Below the pieces are notes generated by a model. It saw nothing but the letters and a program-made list of their open reading frames with translations, was not told the origin of the DNA and did not search any database. This document shows, piece by piece, positions 1-12,510 of a DNA stretch of 64,000 nucleotides. Origin of the DNA: Epiperipatus broadwayi (lineage: Eukaryota; Onychophora; Udeonychophora; Euonychophora; Peripatidae); NCBI GenBank assembly GCA_028023455.1, contig JAQFVV010000073.1, forward strand, positions 1,504,451-1,568,450, written 5' to 3'. Positions within the stretch are counted from its first letter, which is position 1. Each line of letters starts with the position of its first letter. Both the position numbers and the translations under genes were made by a program.

Positions 1-1372
1 TATAAAATTTTATTATGAAAATAATTTATAATTAGTTTAAAAAGTTTAAACAAAAATACTGTGGAATAATTTTATCAAGAAATGATTAAAGTAAAAATCT
101 TGTTTAAAAGAATTAATTATAAAAGTTTAAGAAAGAGAAGTATAATTTAGAAAGTATAAAGAGTTTTTTTTATATATATAAGCGTAGATTACCACAGGGC
201 AAATCAATCCATCATGTATTAGTATAAGTTTTACTAGTTTAAAATAATCATAAAAAAAAACAATTTGAGGGGGGGGGGGAGAAATTCAACTAAATAAAAA
301 AAGATTTAAAAACTATTTTTTTTCTTTTTTCATTTATTTAAAAGAAAATAAAAATATACATGTGTGTAAAGAAATGAAAGTTGAATTAAAATAAGTAAAA
401 TGAAAGCTTATAATCAAATTTAAAATTTACTCAAAGATTGCTTGTCTGATAAAGAAAAAATAGGAATTAATATTTATAAATTGCTACAAATACAAAAATG
501 GGAACAATTAAAATCTATCTTATCCAAAGACAAATTGATCTAAACAAGCATGTAGATTAAGAGACAAGAGCAAATAATTAATAGAATTTAATGAAATTGC
601 TTAAACTGATTCAGGAAAATTCAATTAAAAGATAATGAGGCTGTTACATATAAATAGTACTGAAAATTCATTGCATTCAGTTTTATTTAGTTCTTTTACT
701 GAAGTCTCTTATTTTTTTTCCAACTTGTTACTGTTAAGATGCAGCCAAACTTCAGCCTCTGTCAGCAAAATCACCAGCAATCTGCCTGATAGAAGTCATT
801 CCTGTCTAAGCACCAAAAATATTTATCTAACTGAGCATAAGCAGTAAGGAGTCATGACCAAAACTATCAATAAACCCAAATCCAACCAGCTGGTAAACTA
901 CATGCAGCAGGAGAAAGCAAGAAGCCACCCATCTCAGAGGGACTTTCAAAATCCTAGGTAATATAAATTCTTATTCCCATTCATAGACTAATGTTAACTT
1001 TATGAACAATAGTAGCAGTAGCAATCTTTGAGTGTCTTTTGATATTCAACATATAAACAAACTATAGTATGCGCATGAATATGCTCTTCTCAGTGTATTT
1101 TCCAAATGTTTCACAAAAGCTTTCTTGGAATAATTAATATATACAACTTGAGTATATATAACTTGATTATGTATACACATTAGATGTGTATTAATTATAT
1201 TATGTAATTGTTAAGTGTTTATTAATAATATAGGTATATAGAAGTGATACATTATTATTGTATGTTTTATTGAGTGTGTGTGTGTGTGTGTGTATAAGTA
1301 TGGCCATTATATTATTATTAAAGATGAGATAAATTAGCCTATAAATTCTAGTGACAAATTTATTTAAATATA
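1..1372. other. A+T-rich DNA without recognisable gene
   Basis: I see no coding region, RNA gene or repeat that I can name here. There is a short G run near 270-279 and a short (TG)n run near 1276-1293. The only open frames are short and lack any recognisable motif. Confidence 0.6.
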
Positions 1373-1402
1373 TTAGATTAATACACTATACAGGCTTAAA
1401 CC

Positions 1403-1405
<3 letters not shown>

Positions 1406-1472
<67 letters not shown>
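1406..1472. repeat. (TA)n microsatellite next to an R1 copy
   Basis: About 33 uninterrupted TA dinucleotides. They lie directly before the R1 repeat copy, at the position where other R1 copies carry only a short A/T stretch, so the array seems to have grown out of the element's own end. Confidence 0.95.
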
Positions 1473-1474
<2 letters not shown>

Positions 1475-1715
1475 TAAGTAATTTATGCAGGATTCGAACT
1501 CAGACTTTCACAGACCCTCAACTCTCCATGCCATCTCATATTGCTGACCAACCTAATTATACACATGTTGAAAATATAAATAATCACCAATATATATAAT
1601 TTGTGCTAAACCAGCACTCATCAATTGGTCCATATTCATACTTTAATGGAAAGGTTCCACACTACTCTAACCCACAACTCTTCAGCCTTCCATTTAGATT
1701 TTCAAGGAAAATTTT
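1473..1715 (-). mobile_element. R1 repeat copy (retrozyme-like), decayed
   Basis: This matches the R1 units at 14.6-16.0 kb: the GATTCGAACTCAGACTTTCAC end, the run about CTCTCCATGCCATCTCAT, and the block ending in a TTGGTCCA motif. Minus is the strand on which the hammerhead fold reads. The fold is spoiled here: the core reads TTGATGA and the GAAA box reads AAAT, although stem II (GTGCTG with TAGCAC) still pairs. The element end, read on the minus strand, contains GAGTTCGAATCC, close to a tRNA B box. Confidence 0.7.
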
Positions 1716-1788
1716 GCATTTTGCAGTTGTCTGTAACACTGACAATTTCACTTATCAAATATAACAGGTATACTGACACATGAGAAAA

Positions 1789-1812
1789 TATATATATATA
1801 TATATATATCTC

Positions 1813-1877
<65 letters not shown>
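1789..1877. repeat. (TA)n microsatellite, interrupted
   Basis: Two TA arrays separated by a short TCTCATG interruption. The sequence is seen directly; nothing suggests a function. Confidence 0.95.
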
Positions 1878-1878
<1 letters not shown>

Positions 1879-3419
1879 CAAGTATATTACAAAATATTAA
1901 ATTTTAATTTAGCTTTTGTAATACCTTGCTGGGTACATTTCTGAAATGTTCCAAATAGGCTAGGTTGTTCCAAACATTTTTTTTTCCAATTTTCAATTGT
2001 GAATGTCTCACATTTATTTGTATAATACTAAAATGTTTTGTTTAATTTACATTAAATCTTTGCAAAAATAATTGTTAAAACAACCAATTAAAATATACAG
2101 TTTTTTATTCTATTTTAATAAAAAAAATTATTAGAAAAATAAAAATTCAAATATCACCATATGTTTACAAGTTGTTGTTAGCATTATTAAGTTTATTCAC
2201 TTTAATAAACAATTTTTACGCTAATTTTTATTATAATATTTTTTTTAAAAAATAGGATTAAATTTTAAAATAAAAAAATGCATGTATACTTTAAATATAT
2301 ATAAATATTTGATACATATTGATGTCACCTTCAGAAAAATAAATTTTATGAGACCTGTTTTTGAAGTTAATATAAAACAGATTATATTAGATAAGAAAAA
2401 TTCTACAAATTATTTTAATAATAAAGTCTATATTTTAAATTCTTTATTGTAATTACATTACTTATTTTTCTTTTGTTGTTAGACAAGCCTTAACATTTTT
2501 AATAAAAATTGTTTTTATATTTAATTGAGTTTCTATAAGGTATTAAATGTTATAAAAATGATTAAAAAAGAAACTAAACAATTAACACCTTACACACCGC
2601 GCACTTTATAATATTTTTTTACATATACTCACTAGTTATATAATGAATAAATAAAAGACTTTATTATTTAATTCAGATTAAATATAAGCTAATTTTCAAT
2701 CACGTAATTGGTATTCAATATATATATATATATGATATATTTTGCCGGTTCATCCGTATATGATTTCGATTATAAATATACAGACGTATATATACATATT
2801 TATATTTCAGGCTTATTAGTTTTTCTTTCAATGACAAAACAATGTTTTTCACTAAAAAATAGTAATATATTAGCATTTTGTTTTTTTTATTTATTCTGTA
2901 CATTGCTTTATATTCTCACCATTACCTATTTGATAGAATATAACTTTAGTTATCTAAAAAACAACATTTTTTCTTCAATTATAAGAATATCCTTTTTAGG
3001 CATTTGTCTTTTTCGGATGTCATGTGACTAAAATATGTGCGGTTGAAATAGAAGTTAAAGTGTATTTAATACATATATATATATACATAATATTATTAAA
3101 ACTAAACTTATAAGTGGGTGGGTGTCAGTAATTATATCTATCAACAATGACCAAAACGTAGGTTTTTATTATTGAAGTTGGAAATTGTTTTAGGTGACAA
3201 GATTTGTAACAAGCTGATAAACTAATTAGTCTTTCTATTAATAGTTAATAAATGTATATTTAATTACTTTGAAATAAACCAAAGAATATCTCCAAAAATT
3301 GATTGCTTTAGTGAGTAGTCTTTCTCTTTCCTTTTTTTTTATGCTGAAATATAAAAAAGTACATGTTCTTCAGTGATAATTTAAAGCAATATATACATAA
3401 ACTATATTATATGGATTGT
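1878..3419. other. A+T-rich DNA without recognisable gene
   Basis: Homopolymer-rich, very A+T-rich DNA. An open frame of 107 codons at 2708-3031 on the plus strand is rich in Tyr, Ile, Phe and Leu, as random A/T sequence would be. It overlaps another open frame on the other strand and shows no domain, so I do not call it a gene. Confidence 0.5.
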
Positions 3420-4400
3420 AACGAATGAAAAATGATAACCTTTGTTATAATCCAATCATTGGTCGCCATTTGTAATGCAATGAAAACATGAGCCAAGAAT
3501 AAAAAAAGGTACTACTATATGGAGTTTTGCTTTGCTTTGTTTATAATAAAAAAGGGTCCTAATTTAATAATGTCTACGAATAGCAGTGTCATTTGCAACA
3601 GAATGAAATTAATAAATAATAATGGAAATGATGGACTGTCAAGTTAAACATCAACCACTGAATGATAAGCTAACACTTAATTCAATTTTTTATCAAGCCA
3701 TGTATCTGGATGCCCTTTGTAACAAAATAAAATGATGATGATAATCTTTGCTATAATCCCACAGATTTGAACAGCATTTGCAACGGATTGGAAATAAGTA
3801 AAACCAATTCCAATTTATATTAAGAATATGAGGGTTATTTTCAACAGACTACAAATGAAGCAATAATAATTAAGCATTACTATTTTATAAATAGCAATAT
3901 GACCCTATTAAACAATCCACCTGTAATAGAATGAATATAATGACAGGAGATAAGAAAGATAAACTTTAATATTCTTTGTGAATTAAAACACTGTGTATAA
4001 CAATATAAACCTATCATAAACATTAAACGCTATTTATAACTGAATAAAATAATTCATGAATAAATAAAAATAATGACCTTAATGTACTTTACCAAGTCAG
4101 AAGCTATTTGTAACAAAAAGAAACAGTGCCCTCAAACGGTGTGGATCAATAGATGCTGTATTACCGAAACCAAAACTTTAATTTAACTTGCAAATTTAAA
4201 ACATCAATTATAATTAAGTAAAGTATAATCCAATAGTTTATCACTAACAGTATTTGAATAAAATGAAAATAATGGTAGTAAAAATGAAAATAAAGGCAAT
4301 ACTAAAGAATTAATAATATGTTAGTAATGTGCCCTTATTAAATAAATCCACTGTGATGAAATAACCTACTTAAGAATGATAAAAGATCTTGCTAACATAC
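3420..4400. repeat. Decayed tandem repeat, period about 61 bp
   Basis: A block resembling CATTTGTAACARAATGAA recurs with first bases near 3467, 3590, 3715, 3775 and 3836, so at spacings of about 123, 125, 60 and 61. Weaker copies follow near 3917, 4029 and 4106. The flanking text also recurs: GATAACCTTTGTTATAATCC at 3434 and GATAATCTTTGCTATAATCC at 3739. The period fits an old minisatellite with diverged units. The same block, inverted, appears near 43.0-43.2 kb. Confidence 0.45.
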
Positions 4401-4684
4401 AAATTTATGTATATCAATCTATTCTTAATAGCATGTATAAAACATTCTTTTTTAAAAACTTTGTAAATTCATAACCTCAAATTGTAATAAAAATGAAATA
4501 TCTCAAAATTAAACTGCAATAAAATACAATACACAAGATCTATTAATTTATTATATATCATCACTTTTGCCAACTTATAATAATATAAAATAAAGTCAGA
4601 CCTTTAAATAATCTTAAAATTTACGATGTCCAATTATGACAACCTGAACTAAATGAACGATTCTTATTTGACACATGCAAATAC

Positions 4685-5006
4685 TATTAACAAATCATAT
4701 GATCACCATTTTTTATGCTTACACAAGCCATTTACACAGAGGCTAAACTCTCCATACAATAGCACCACCAGTGCAAGCCCGAGTAATCAATGGATGCAAG
4801 CAGGCTTGTGCATGAAATCCCTATCTAGTGCCTATTCATCCAATGTCCACAGACAGCCACAAGCTAGAATCTAGTTTGGGGACATTGGATGAGTAGACAC
4901 TAGATAGGGCTTTTATGCATAATCCTTTTGCATCCATTGATTACTTGGGCTTGCACTAGTAGCACTACTGTGTGGAGAGTTTAGCCTCTACATATTAACA
5001 AATCAT
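4685..5006. mobile_element. R3 fold-back element with 14-bp target duplication
   Basis: The perfect direct repeat TATTAACAAATCAT at 4685-4698 and 4993-5006 brackets a 294-bp insert. Inside it, arms 4737-4850 and 4878-4990 are inverted copies of one sequence, joined by 27 bp. The arms match the fold-backs at 29.1 and 63.5 kb. The joining segment contains part of the R3 hammerhead region (stem II about CAGCCACAAGCTA followed by GAA), and the left copy begins within a few bases of the predicted cleavage point. A duplication of this length suggests insertion by target-primed reverse transcription rather than a cut-and-paste transposase, which is inference. Confidence 0.75.
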
Positions 5007-8000
5007 TGCTAATTATCTTTCAAACAAATAAAGCTAAATTACTAAACATTAAATCATAATTTACTTAATATGTCTAATATTAATAATATTCTGTTAGAAT
5101 CAAATATCAATATCAAAACTTAATATTTAAATTAAATTTATGAGCTTTTAAATGTAATTAATGCAAATTACTTTATTTAATGAACTTCAAAAATCAATTT
5201 CGATATATAACATTACCAGCTTTATAATATAATAAGATTATCATCTTTATTAGTAAATACTAACTTCATATAATATTTATCCAATAAATAATAGTCTCAA
5301 GGAATATGCAAGCATCCAATTGTAATTGCCTATATTTATGTTAAATAATTATTATATTTGTACTTTGTAAATTATCAATTCGGTTCAGATATAAATTTCT
5401 ATCCTAGCATAACTATTACATATAATTAATAAAATAATTATAATAAACTTCTAATTACCTATTAAATATATAATAATTCTAAATCAATTAATTTATTATC
5501 ACATAAAAATATATATTCCAAATGATAAAATATTAAATTTAATATAAAGAGAAGAATATGTGATTGTATAAGCACTTTCCAAACCTATACTTTAATTTCC
5601 TGATTTATATAATTATTTATAATAAATTATGCCTCATAAATCACTACATGAATATTATCTTGTCAGCATATTATTAACCAGTGAATTTTCATTAAAAAAT
5701 TGAATAAAGAAAGCAAGTCTGTTTTAAATCAATTTAAAATTTATTAACAATGAATATATTGTAATGGTCACATTTGTGCATTCACATAACAACATTCAGA
5801 GTTCAGGCTAAATGTAACAAGCTGACTGGATTGAGATGGTGAGATCTTGAATCTGACCAACTTCAACTCATTCAATGGCATTCCATGTTTTAATACCCTA
5901 TGAATGTCCTTACGAGGTTAGATCTGATCTCAATTTATTTTGCGATCTGGCTGAGAAAAGGGTGGAACATGAGACTCAAGGGAATAATTAATAACATATT
6001 TATAAGTAAAGACTAAATAAGCTACTCAACACTCTATGACTTTAGAAGATAATGCATAATATAGATTAATGAACATTGAAATGCTTTGGAGTAGGTTAAA
6101 AAACACATTACACAATAATAATTTTAAATATATTTAATAAATAAGAATCAAATGAATTGACTATATCTAAAAAAACAAATATTATGCATTGGTTGGATGA
6201 GTTACACACAGGCATTACAATAATGATGAGATGGATAATAGTACAGTGGTCTTATCTTAATAGCAATGCAATTTTTATAATTAATTATCTGCAGTTGATG
6301 ACTCATGCCTAATACGGTATGCCAAACTATTCTCTAAGTTTGCTCATAGTAAGTTTAATATCTACCTCAGTGAAACAACAAAGAGTGTTAAGCTACTAAT
6401 TTTAATATTATTCATGAGCAATAAATACCCTCAAAATACAGATTTTCTAGGTTGAAACAGTTTCTAAGTAAAGACTAATGCTGGAGTTACTAATAAGATA
6501 AAATGAACTGGTTACCGTAGATTGGCATATAAGACTATGGTGCTTAACTATTAAATTAAAGATTGTGGTGCAAATGTGCAGTTAGTCATGTGATTCAGTA
6601 CCTAGTACTCTAGCATAATAAGAAATATTTTAGTTCAGGACATCAGATCAGCTTTAAATAAGATTCTGGACTCTTGTGTTCCTGTTCTAAAAATATAGCT
6701 GTCCAAACTAAAGAATGGGATGACCTATCACCATAAACCCATTTAAGAAAGCATAGCAAGATGTTATTGCATATTATATGCTTAATAGGGGCACATTTGC
6801 AATGCTTATTAATAATACTAATATGTATTTAAAATAATTATGAAATGCATATATCTATAGTTTCAGTTATCTGAAACTAACTTGACCATTTCTCAAAATA
6901 GCATATCATAATGATGCTAAGAAAGGGCTAATTAATAGCAATCCAGTTTTTATATATTGAATCTGTATATGATTCTTTTCATAAAATTAGGAAAGAGAAA
7001 GCATATTTCAGGCATTATAACATTTGCAAATATGCCTTTAGTATCATCCCTACCTTAAGGAATTTATTATAAGTTTTAGAATAGATTTATAGAGCTATGT
7101 GATGAAGAAATATTACCAATTGTCTACTGGGAGTTGAGTTGTATAGCATTTGAAATAGGCACTGCACTTCTCTGGATGAGTTGCACATCCACAACATCCT
7201 TCCTTTGCAGTAGGTGGTAGCTGAACTTCTCCATCCTGACAGTGATGATGATTTTCATGGCAGCATGCAGGATGAGCTAATGATCACCATTCTTCCAAAG
7301 GAAGAGGGCAAATTTGGGGCCTTCCTAACCACTCATATCAAAATTACAACAGGCATAGTTTTCTATAGTAACTCGCTTGAATTATATAGTAGATGATCTT
7401 TCAGTGCTGAAATATGGGGTTTATATATTAATTTTTACTCCTCTATGACATTTGCTACAAGCTAGGTTTGCAGCATAAAAATCCATTGGCTTGTTTATAA
7501 CTCTTACTTAAAATTATAAAATTTCGCTTTTCTCTTTTCTATTGTTAAATTTGTTAATCAAACACTTATCTTAGTAAGCAAATGTGATTTCCAAGTGAAT
7601 AAAAAGTGGTTCTGCATGATCGCATTTGCTTTCACCAGGTGTGCACTAAAATTTGTTATTATAAAATTAACATTTAACCTACACACAATTTCAAACAGGC
7701 GTGTATGGTTTGATTTCTTTTAATAAGAACTGTTTTAAAATTTAGAAACTAATAAATTGTTAAGTAAACATTTTGTTGTATATGCATGCTGATCACCTGT
7801 GAAATTGTGTGTATATATATAATATATATATATGTGTGTGTGATTCTTAAGCATAATAATTAAATTAATATACATAAATTTATAATAAATTAAAGATTTA
7901 AAATTATAAATATAAACGTGCTGTAAATTAACCAAATCTAATATACGTTACACAGCTTATACTCGCATCTATATAAGTGTGGTGATACAGATATAACAAT

Positions 8001-9518
8001 GTTTATACAGATGTACTTTTAATTAAGTGCAGAGATTTATAGATATATGTGCATAATTATACAACAACATAAATGTACATGTATACTGGTATAGAGATGT
8101 ATATAGATATATGTAGACTCCCCAGAGTTTAAAGTTAATACCAGTACTTCTATGGGACATAGTAGGTGAAATGGGATGTGTGACAGAATATACCATTTCA
8201 GTATAAATATATATGACAAATAAAATATAAACGTTTAAGATATATGTAATCCAATTAGATATTATGAGATATATTCTCCTTTGAAATTAGTTTAATAAAA
8301 TAGGTGATTGTACATCAAATTTCATCTATAAACATGTTCAATCTAAAGTAAGTATAGTTATGCTGCACTAAACATGTTGTTGAACATATACACACTTGAA
8401 ATACAAGAAAGTTAATGATATTTCTAATCTTTATAATAAATAATTAATTTGAAATGGAATGTAATAAACATAAATCTGTCTTCTCGTTCACCTTATTCTA
8501 AATAAAATACCAATCAATGATTGTTATGATATTGTTCTTTTAGAATCTTAATATTTATAAGTTATATATTACCAAAATAACTGATAACCAACAAATAATG
8601 AGGATATTTTTATATCAAATTTATAATTATTAAAATTTGAGATATAAATTTAAATTTAGATCATTTAATCATCTTATATTATATGCATATAAAACAAATG
8701 ATTATTTAACTTAAAGCATAATAAGTTATATTAATAAATATACAATTATATACATAGGTAAATAATAACAATAATATATAGTACCATAAGAGCTGATTAA
8801 TCATCCTCCAATATGACACTTCAAAGTGACATCACAGTTCCAATGTCTATTCCTTGAATTATTGTTAGGCAATATTTTATTACCCCAAATAAAATAAAAA
8901 TATCCTCAAAAGTTATCTGATACAAAACATATTGTATTAATTTTGATATTTTCCAAATATTCATGATATCCTATCCTTTATTAGATATTTGATACTATAA
9001 GATATTATGAATGAACAGATGCCAGTTTTTAGCCGTGATGATGCAATAAACCAATTTAGATCGTGTTAAAATAAATCATCAACATCATAAAACTATATTT
9101 GCAAATAAAAACAATCATTATATACTATTTTGTGTTGTTAGCTTTTAGATTCTCTTATTAAAACATAAGCAATATCCATTTTTAGTAAAGAAATATTTAG
9201 ACGATTTTGAATGCGATGAATTATTTTTTTATTTCTTTAGTAAATTCCCATTCTTTTATCAAATTTTCAATAATTCTGTCCAGTTTACTGGACAGATACT
9301 ACTCTTCACACTCCATCATTTTATATAGTTAATAAACAAATACTTTTAAAAATAAATTCAAAAAAGTTATGTGAAAGAACTTAGATTTGCTTCTATTAAA
9401 ATCAGGACACAAGAGAGCGTGTTCAAACCATTCAGTTTTATTTATAATATTTTTAATTGGCATTATAAAAACCAAGGTAATGTTCTTTTATAACTCTAAT
9501 GTCAAACTTATCCAGCAT
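5007..9518. other. Long A+T-rich stretch without recognisable gene
   Basis: No gene or named repeat is visible. Two patches are less A+T-biased: 5760-5960 and 7130-7360. A 60-codon open frame at 7214-7396 lies in the second but carries no known motif. A perfect 9-bp hairpin with loop TTTA sits at 9275-9296 (TCTGTCCAG / CTGGACAGA). A (TA)n/(TG)n patch lies near 7810-7840. Confidence 0.5.
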
Positions 9519-9612
9519 TCATAGGTGGCCAAGTGGTCAGCACAACTGCCTTACAAGCAGTTGTCCCAGGTTCACGGGTTCGCTTCCCAGCCGATGCTTT
9601 GACACATAAAAA
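9519..9612 (+). mobile_element. tRNA-derived SINE (SINE1), plus-strand copy
   Basis: This starts with a tRNA-like head: a D-arm about TGGCCAAGTGGTCAG (A-box-like), an anticodon stem-loop CTGC/GCAG with loop CTTACAA, an extended variable region, and a B-box-like GGGTTCGCTTCC. A GACACATAAAAA tail follows. The long variable arm points to a Leu/Ser-type ancestor. The same unit occurs twice more, at 26.3 and 62.6 kb on the minus strand. The tail and copy number argue for a SINE rather than a working tRNA gene. I do not see a clear duplication around this copy. Confidence 0.75.
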
Positions 9613-10501
9613 AAAAAACAATTACAAATAAAAAAATAATTTATAATTATTAAATATAATAAATAATATTTACATTTTAAAAATGCAAATAGTATTTTTT
9701 TAATTCAACACAAACTAAAACAATTTATACTACATTCTTACCATATTATACTATAAATATATATCAATACATATCTCCCCAATGTAATATTCCCTGAATC
9801 ACATAAACAAAATAACAAACATACTTAAGACATTAAATGTTCATGTGTATTGTTTGATATCTATTATTTGTGAACTCAATAATCAAAATACATATAATAA
9901 AAAAACAATAACAATTTTATCAAGACTATCAACTTTAGTGTTTATATGTATATTTTTAAGATGAATAAAATCAATTTATAATTTTTATATTGCAATTAAA
10001 ATAAATATTTCTTGCTTTAAAATTCTTGTTGTCATAGTACCATATTTCAATGCTCTTAGGCAAATATATTCACTATTAAAATCAATTAAAAATTTACAAT
10101 TGGCATTCCACCACATGTTGAAATTTGTTTCAAATTCCAATAGCTATAGTATATACCATAGTTAATATGTAATTAAATAGATTCTATCAGAGTATGTAGA
10201 CAATTATCAACTATTACAGTATTAAATCTTTGGTACAAAATAATATCTGTTACTTTTCTGAGCCAGTCATTTGATATAATGTATCTTTGTAAAAGCAAGA
10301 CTATAATGTATTTGTTAATGTTCACTACAGTCATGCTTTGACAAAGATATGCTGTATGATAAGTATAGCTTAGCAAAGTGATAAATATTGTTTTGTACTA
10401 AAGATTTATTACTATATTTTAATTTTCAGCTTATCTTGATATATATGAAAATAATAAATATACAAACTATCTAAAGGAATAAATAAAAACATAATAAAAA
10501 C
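9613..10501. other. A+T-rich DNA without recognisable gene
   Basis: Nothing recognisable. A 67-codon open frame at 10173-10376 on the minus strand has no motif and looks random. Confidence 0.5.
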
Positions 10502-10609
10502 ACAGAATTACTTTTCTATAAAACTGCTTTAATATTTCAACCAGAAGACTGGTTTTCATCAGTCTGCTGGTTGAAATATTAAAGCAGTTTTATAGAGATG
10601 TAATTCTGT
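10502..10609. repeat. 43-bp-arm hairpin with hammerhead-like core
   Basis: Arms 10502-10544 and 10567-10609 pair with about two mismatches over 43 bases, leaving a 22-base loop. On the minus strand, 10535-10562 reads CTGATGA, one A, AACCAG, a 4-base loop, CTGGTT, then GAAA. This is the same core as in the inverted arms at 12.0 and 12.9 kb, so the hairpin looks like two inverted ends of a Penelope-like element fused together. A (TA)n array follows at once. Confidence 0.7.
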
Positions 10610-10611
10610 AC

Positions 10612-10614
<3 letters not shown>

Positions 10615-10671
<57 letters not shown>
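10615..10671. repeat. (TA)n microsatellite abutting the hairpin
   Basis: About 28 TA units directly after the right arm of the 10.5-kb hairpin, so again at the end of an element. Confidence 0.95.
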
Positions 10672-10674
<3 letters not shown>

Positions 10675-10819
10675 CAAATAATCATTTTTAACTTTCAAAT
10701 CCCAATTTCGTTAATTACTACTTAGATAAGAAACTTGATTTTGCTCAATGCTAGATAGTTTTATAAATATAATTGTAAAAAAATCAAAACAAAATGTATG
10801 CTAATATACTCACATCACA

Positions 10820-10821
<2 letters not shown>

Positions 10822-10857
<36 letters not shown>
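10822..10857. repeat. (TA)n microsatellite at the start of R2
   Basis: About 18 TA units ending exactly where R2 copy 1 begins (ATGATAAACAAAAC). Confidence 0.9.
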
Positions 10858-10860
<3 letters not shown>

Positions 10861-11890
10861 AAACAAAACAAATTATAAATTTCATAACTTGCTCATAGCT
10901 TGCATTTTATAATCACTAGATGGAGCTTTACCAATAGCCCACTATCAAGCTTTGTTTACATAAATGCTGAGAGAGATAGAATTCAATATCTCTTTCATTG
11001 TCTCCAATCTTTAAACCATGTTTTCGAGCTAGTTGGCTCACGTCAGTAAGGGGTAGAAAGACCAGAAACTAGATCTAAACACCAACTTTACAATCAGCAC
11101 TTATGAAACACATTTCTATCAGCCTGAAAGCATGAATTTTTCAGATACATAAATATTTTCAAATCCAGTCCAACAAACTAGATAGCTATATGGGTCTGAA
11201 TTTAGTTCAGTTTCACTATATAGTAAAAGCCTCTGCAATTTATATCATCGCAAAAATCTTCAAGGGTACATTTATGATAAACAAAACAAGTTATAAATTT
11301 TGTAACTTGCTCATAGCTTGCATTTTATGATTACTAGATGAAGCTTTACCAATAACCCACTATCAAGCCTTGTTTACATAAATGCTGAGAGAGATAAAAT
11401 TCAATATCTCTTTCATTATCTCCAACCTTTAAACCATGGTTTCGAGATAGTTGGCTCATGTCAGTAAAGGGTAGGAAGACCAGAAACTAGATCTAAACAC
11501 CAACTCTACAATCAGCACTTATAAAACATGTTTTATCATCCTGAAAGCATGAATTTTTCAGATATGTAAATATCTTCAAATCCAATCAAACAAACTGAAC
11601 TGAATTCAGACCCATATAGCTTTCTAGTTTGTTCAACTGGATTTGAAGATATTTACATATCTGAAAAATTCATGCTTTCAGGCTGATAGAAACATGTTTC
11701 ATAAGTGCTGATTGTAGAGTTGGTGTTTAGATCTAGTTTTGGTCTTCCTAGCCTTTACTGATGTCAGCCAACTAGCTTGAAACCATGGTTTAAAGGTTGG
11801 AGACAATGAAAGAGATATTCAATTCTATCTCTCTCAGTGTTTATGTAAACAAAGCATGATAGTGGGCTATTGGTAAAGCTCCATCTAGTG

Positions 11891-11893
<3 letters not shown>
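10856..11893. repeat. R2 repeat: two direct copies and one inverted copy
   Basis: Copy 1 (10856-11273) and copy 2 (from 11274) begin alike with ATGATAAACAAAAC and stay parallel for about 300 bp. After about 11590 the sequence turns round, and a third copy runs inverted to 11893, ending in the complement of ATCACTAGATGGAGC. Copies 2 and 3 form a fold-back with arms of roughly 260-280 bp. Copy 1 carries an extra 3' part up to 11273 that copy 2 lacks. I see no coding potential, hammerhead core or tRNA box. The family is unknown to me. Confidence 0.8.
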
Positions 11894-11946
<53 letters not shown>

Positions 11947-11948
11947 TA
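11894..11948. repeat. (TA)n microsatellite between R2 and the PLE arm
   Basis: TA units with one TG interruption. They replace the last ~50 bp expected for the inverted R2 copy and end where the inverted arm of the next element starts. Confidence 0.9.
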
Positions 11949-11991
11949 AACAAAAAAATAAAGACTTATAAATCCAATAAATAATATTATA

Positions 11992-12019
11992 TTTCAACCA
12001 GAGGACTGGTTTTCATCAG
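11992..12019 (-). ncRNA. Hammerhead-like core, left PLE arm
   Basis: Read on the minus strand: CTGATGA, a single A, a 6-bp stem (AACCAG/CTGGTT) with a 4-base loop, then GAAA. This is the conserved two-box hammerhead core. I could not find a convincing stem I or cleavage triplet around it, so it may be a degenerate or unusual ribozyme. PLE ends are known to carry hammerhead motifs. Confidence 0.45.
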
Positions 12020-12510
12020 AAAGTAAAAAAAATACACAGTAAAATGGCGATAATCAAAAATTACAGATTTGGTAAAAGATTAAAAATTAACAAAACCCCC
12101 CTGATTGGTCACAAAATCTAACACAGTATATCTACCCAATCAATGACAAAATTCAAACAAAAAAAAAAAAAACTACATTCCCTCCTAATCAAGCTTAAAT
12201 TCTATTTAAATTAAAATAAATATAAAAATAAAAAATCCAAAATTAAAAATTAAAATATACATATGTGCATACATAGAAAAATTAAACTATGCTCACACAC
12301 AAAAAATAGCTGTGCTCACATTAATATTCATTAAAAACTAAAATACTTATACATTTTAAAAAATATAGTTAGTGCAAAGTACAATAATTTATAACTAATT
12401 ATTTATCTATAAACCAATTAAACACAGATATTAAACATCCATGTAACCAATCTTTACATAAAAAACCTCATATAAGAAAATTTTCACATAAAAAACGCAC
12501 ATATAGAAAT

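Noticed and set aside
2708-3031. 107-codon hydrophobic open frame as a membrane protein
   Set aside because: A/T-rich sequence gives Phe/Ile/Tyr/Leu by composition, and the opposite strand is also open.
9519-9597. Functional tRNA gene with a CTTACAA anticodon loop
   Set aside because: Three copies with A tails and target duplications show a SINE. The anticodon read from the loop does not match the Leu/Ser-type variable arm.
11271-11893. Hammerhead core in R2 (text CTGATAGAAAC)
   Set aside because: The first box is CTGATAG, not CTGATGA, and no GAAA box follows a stem.
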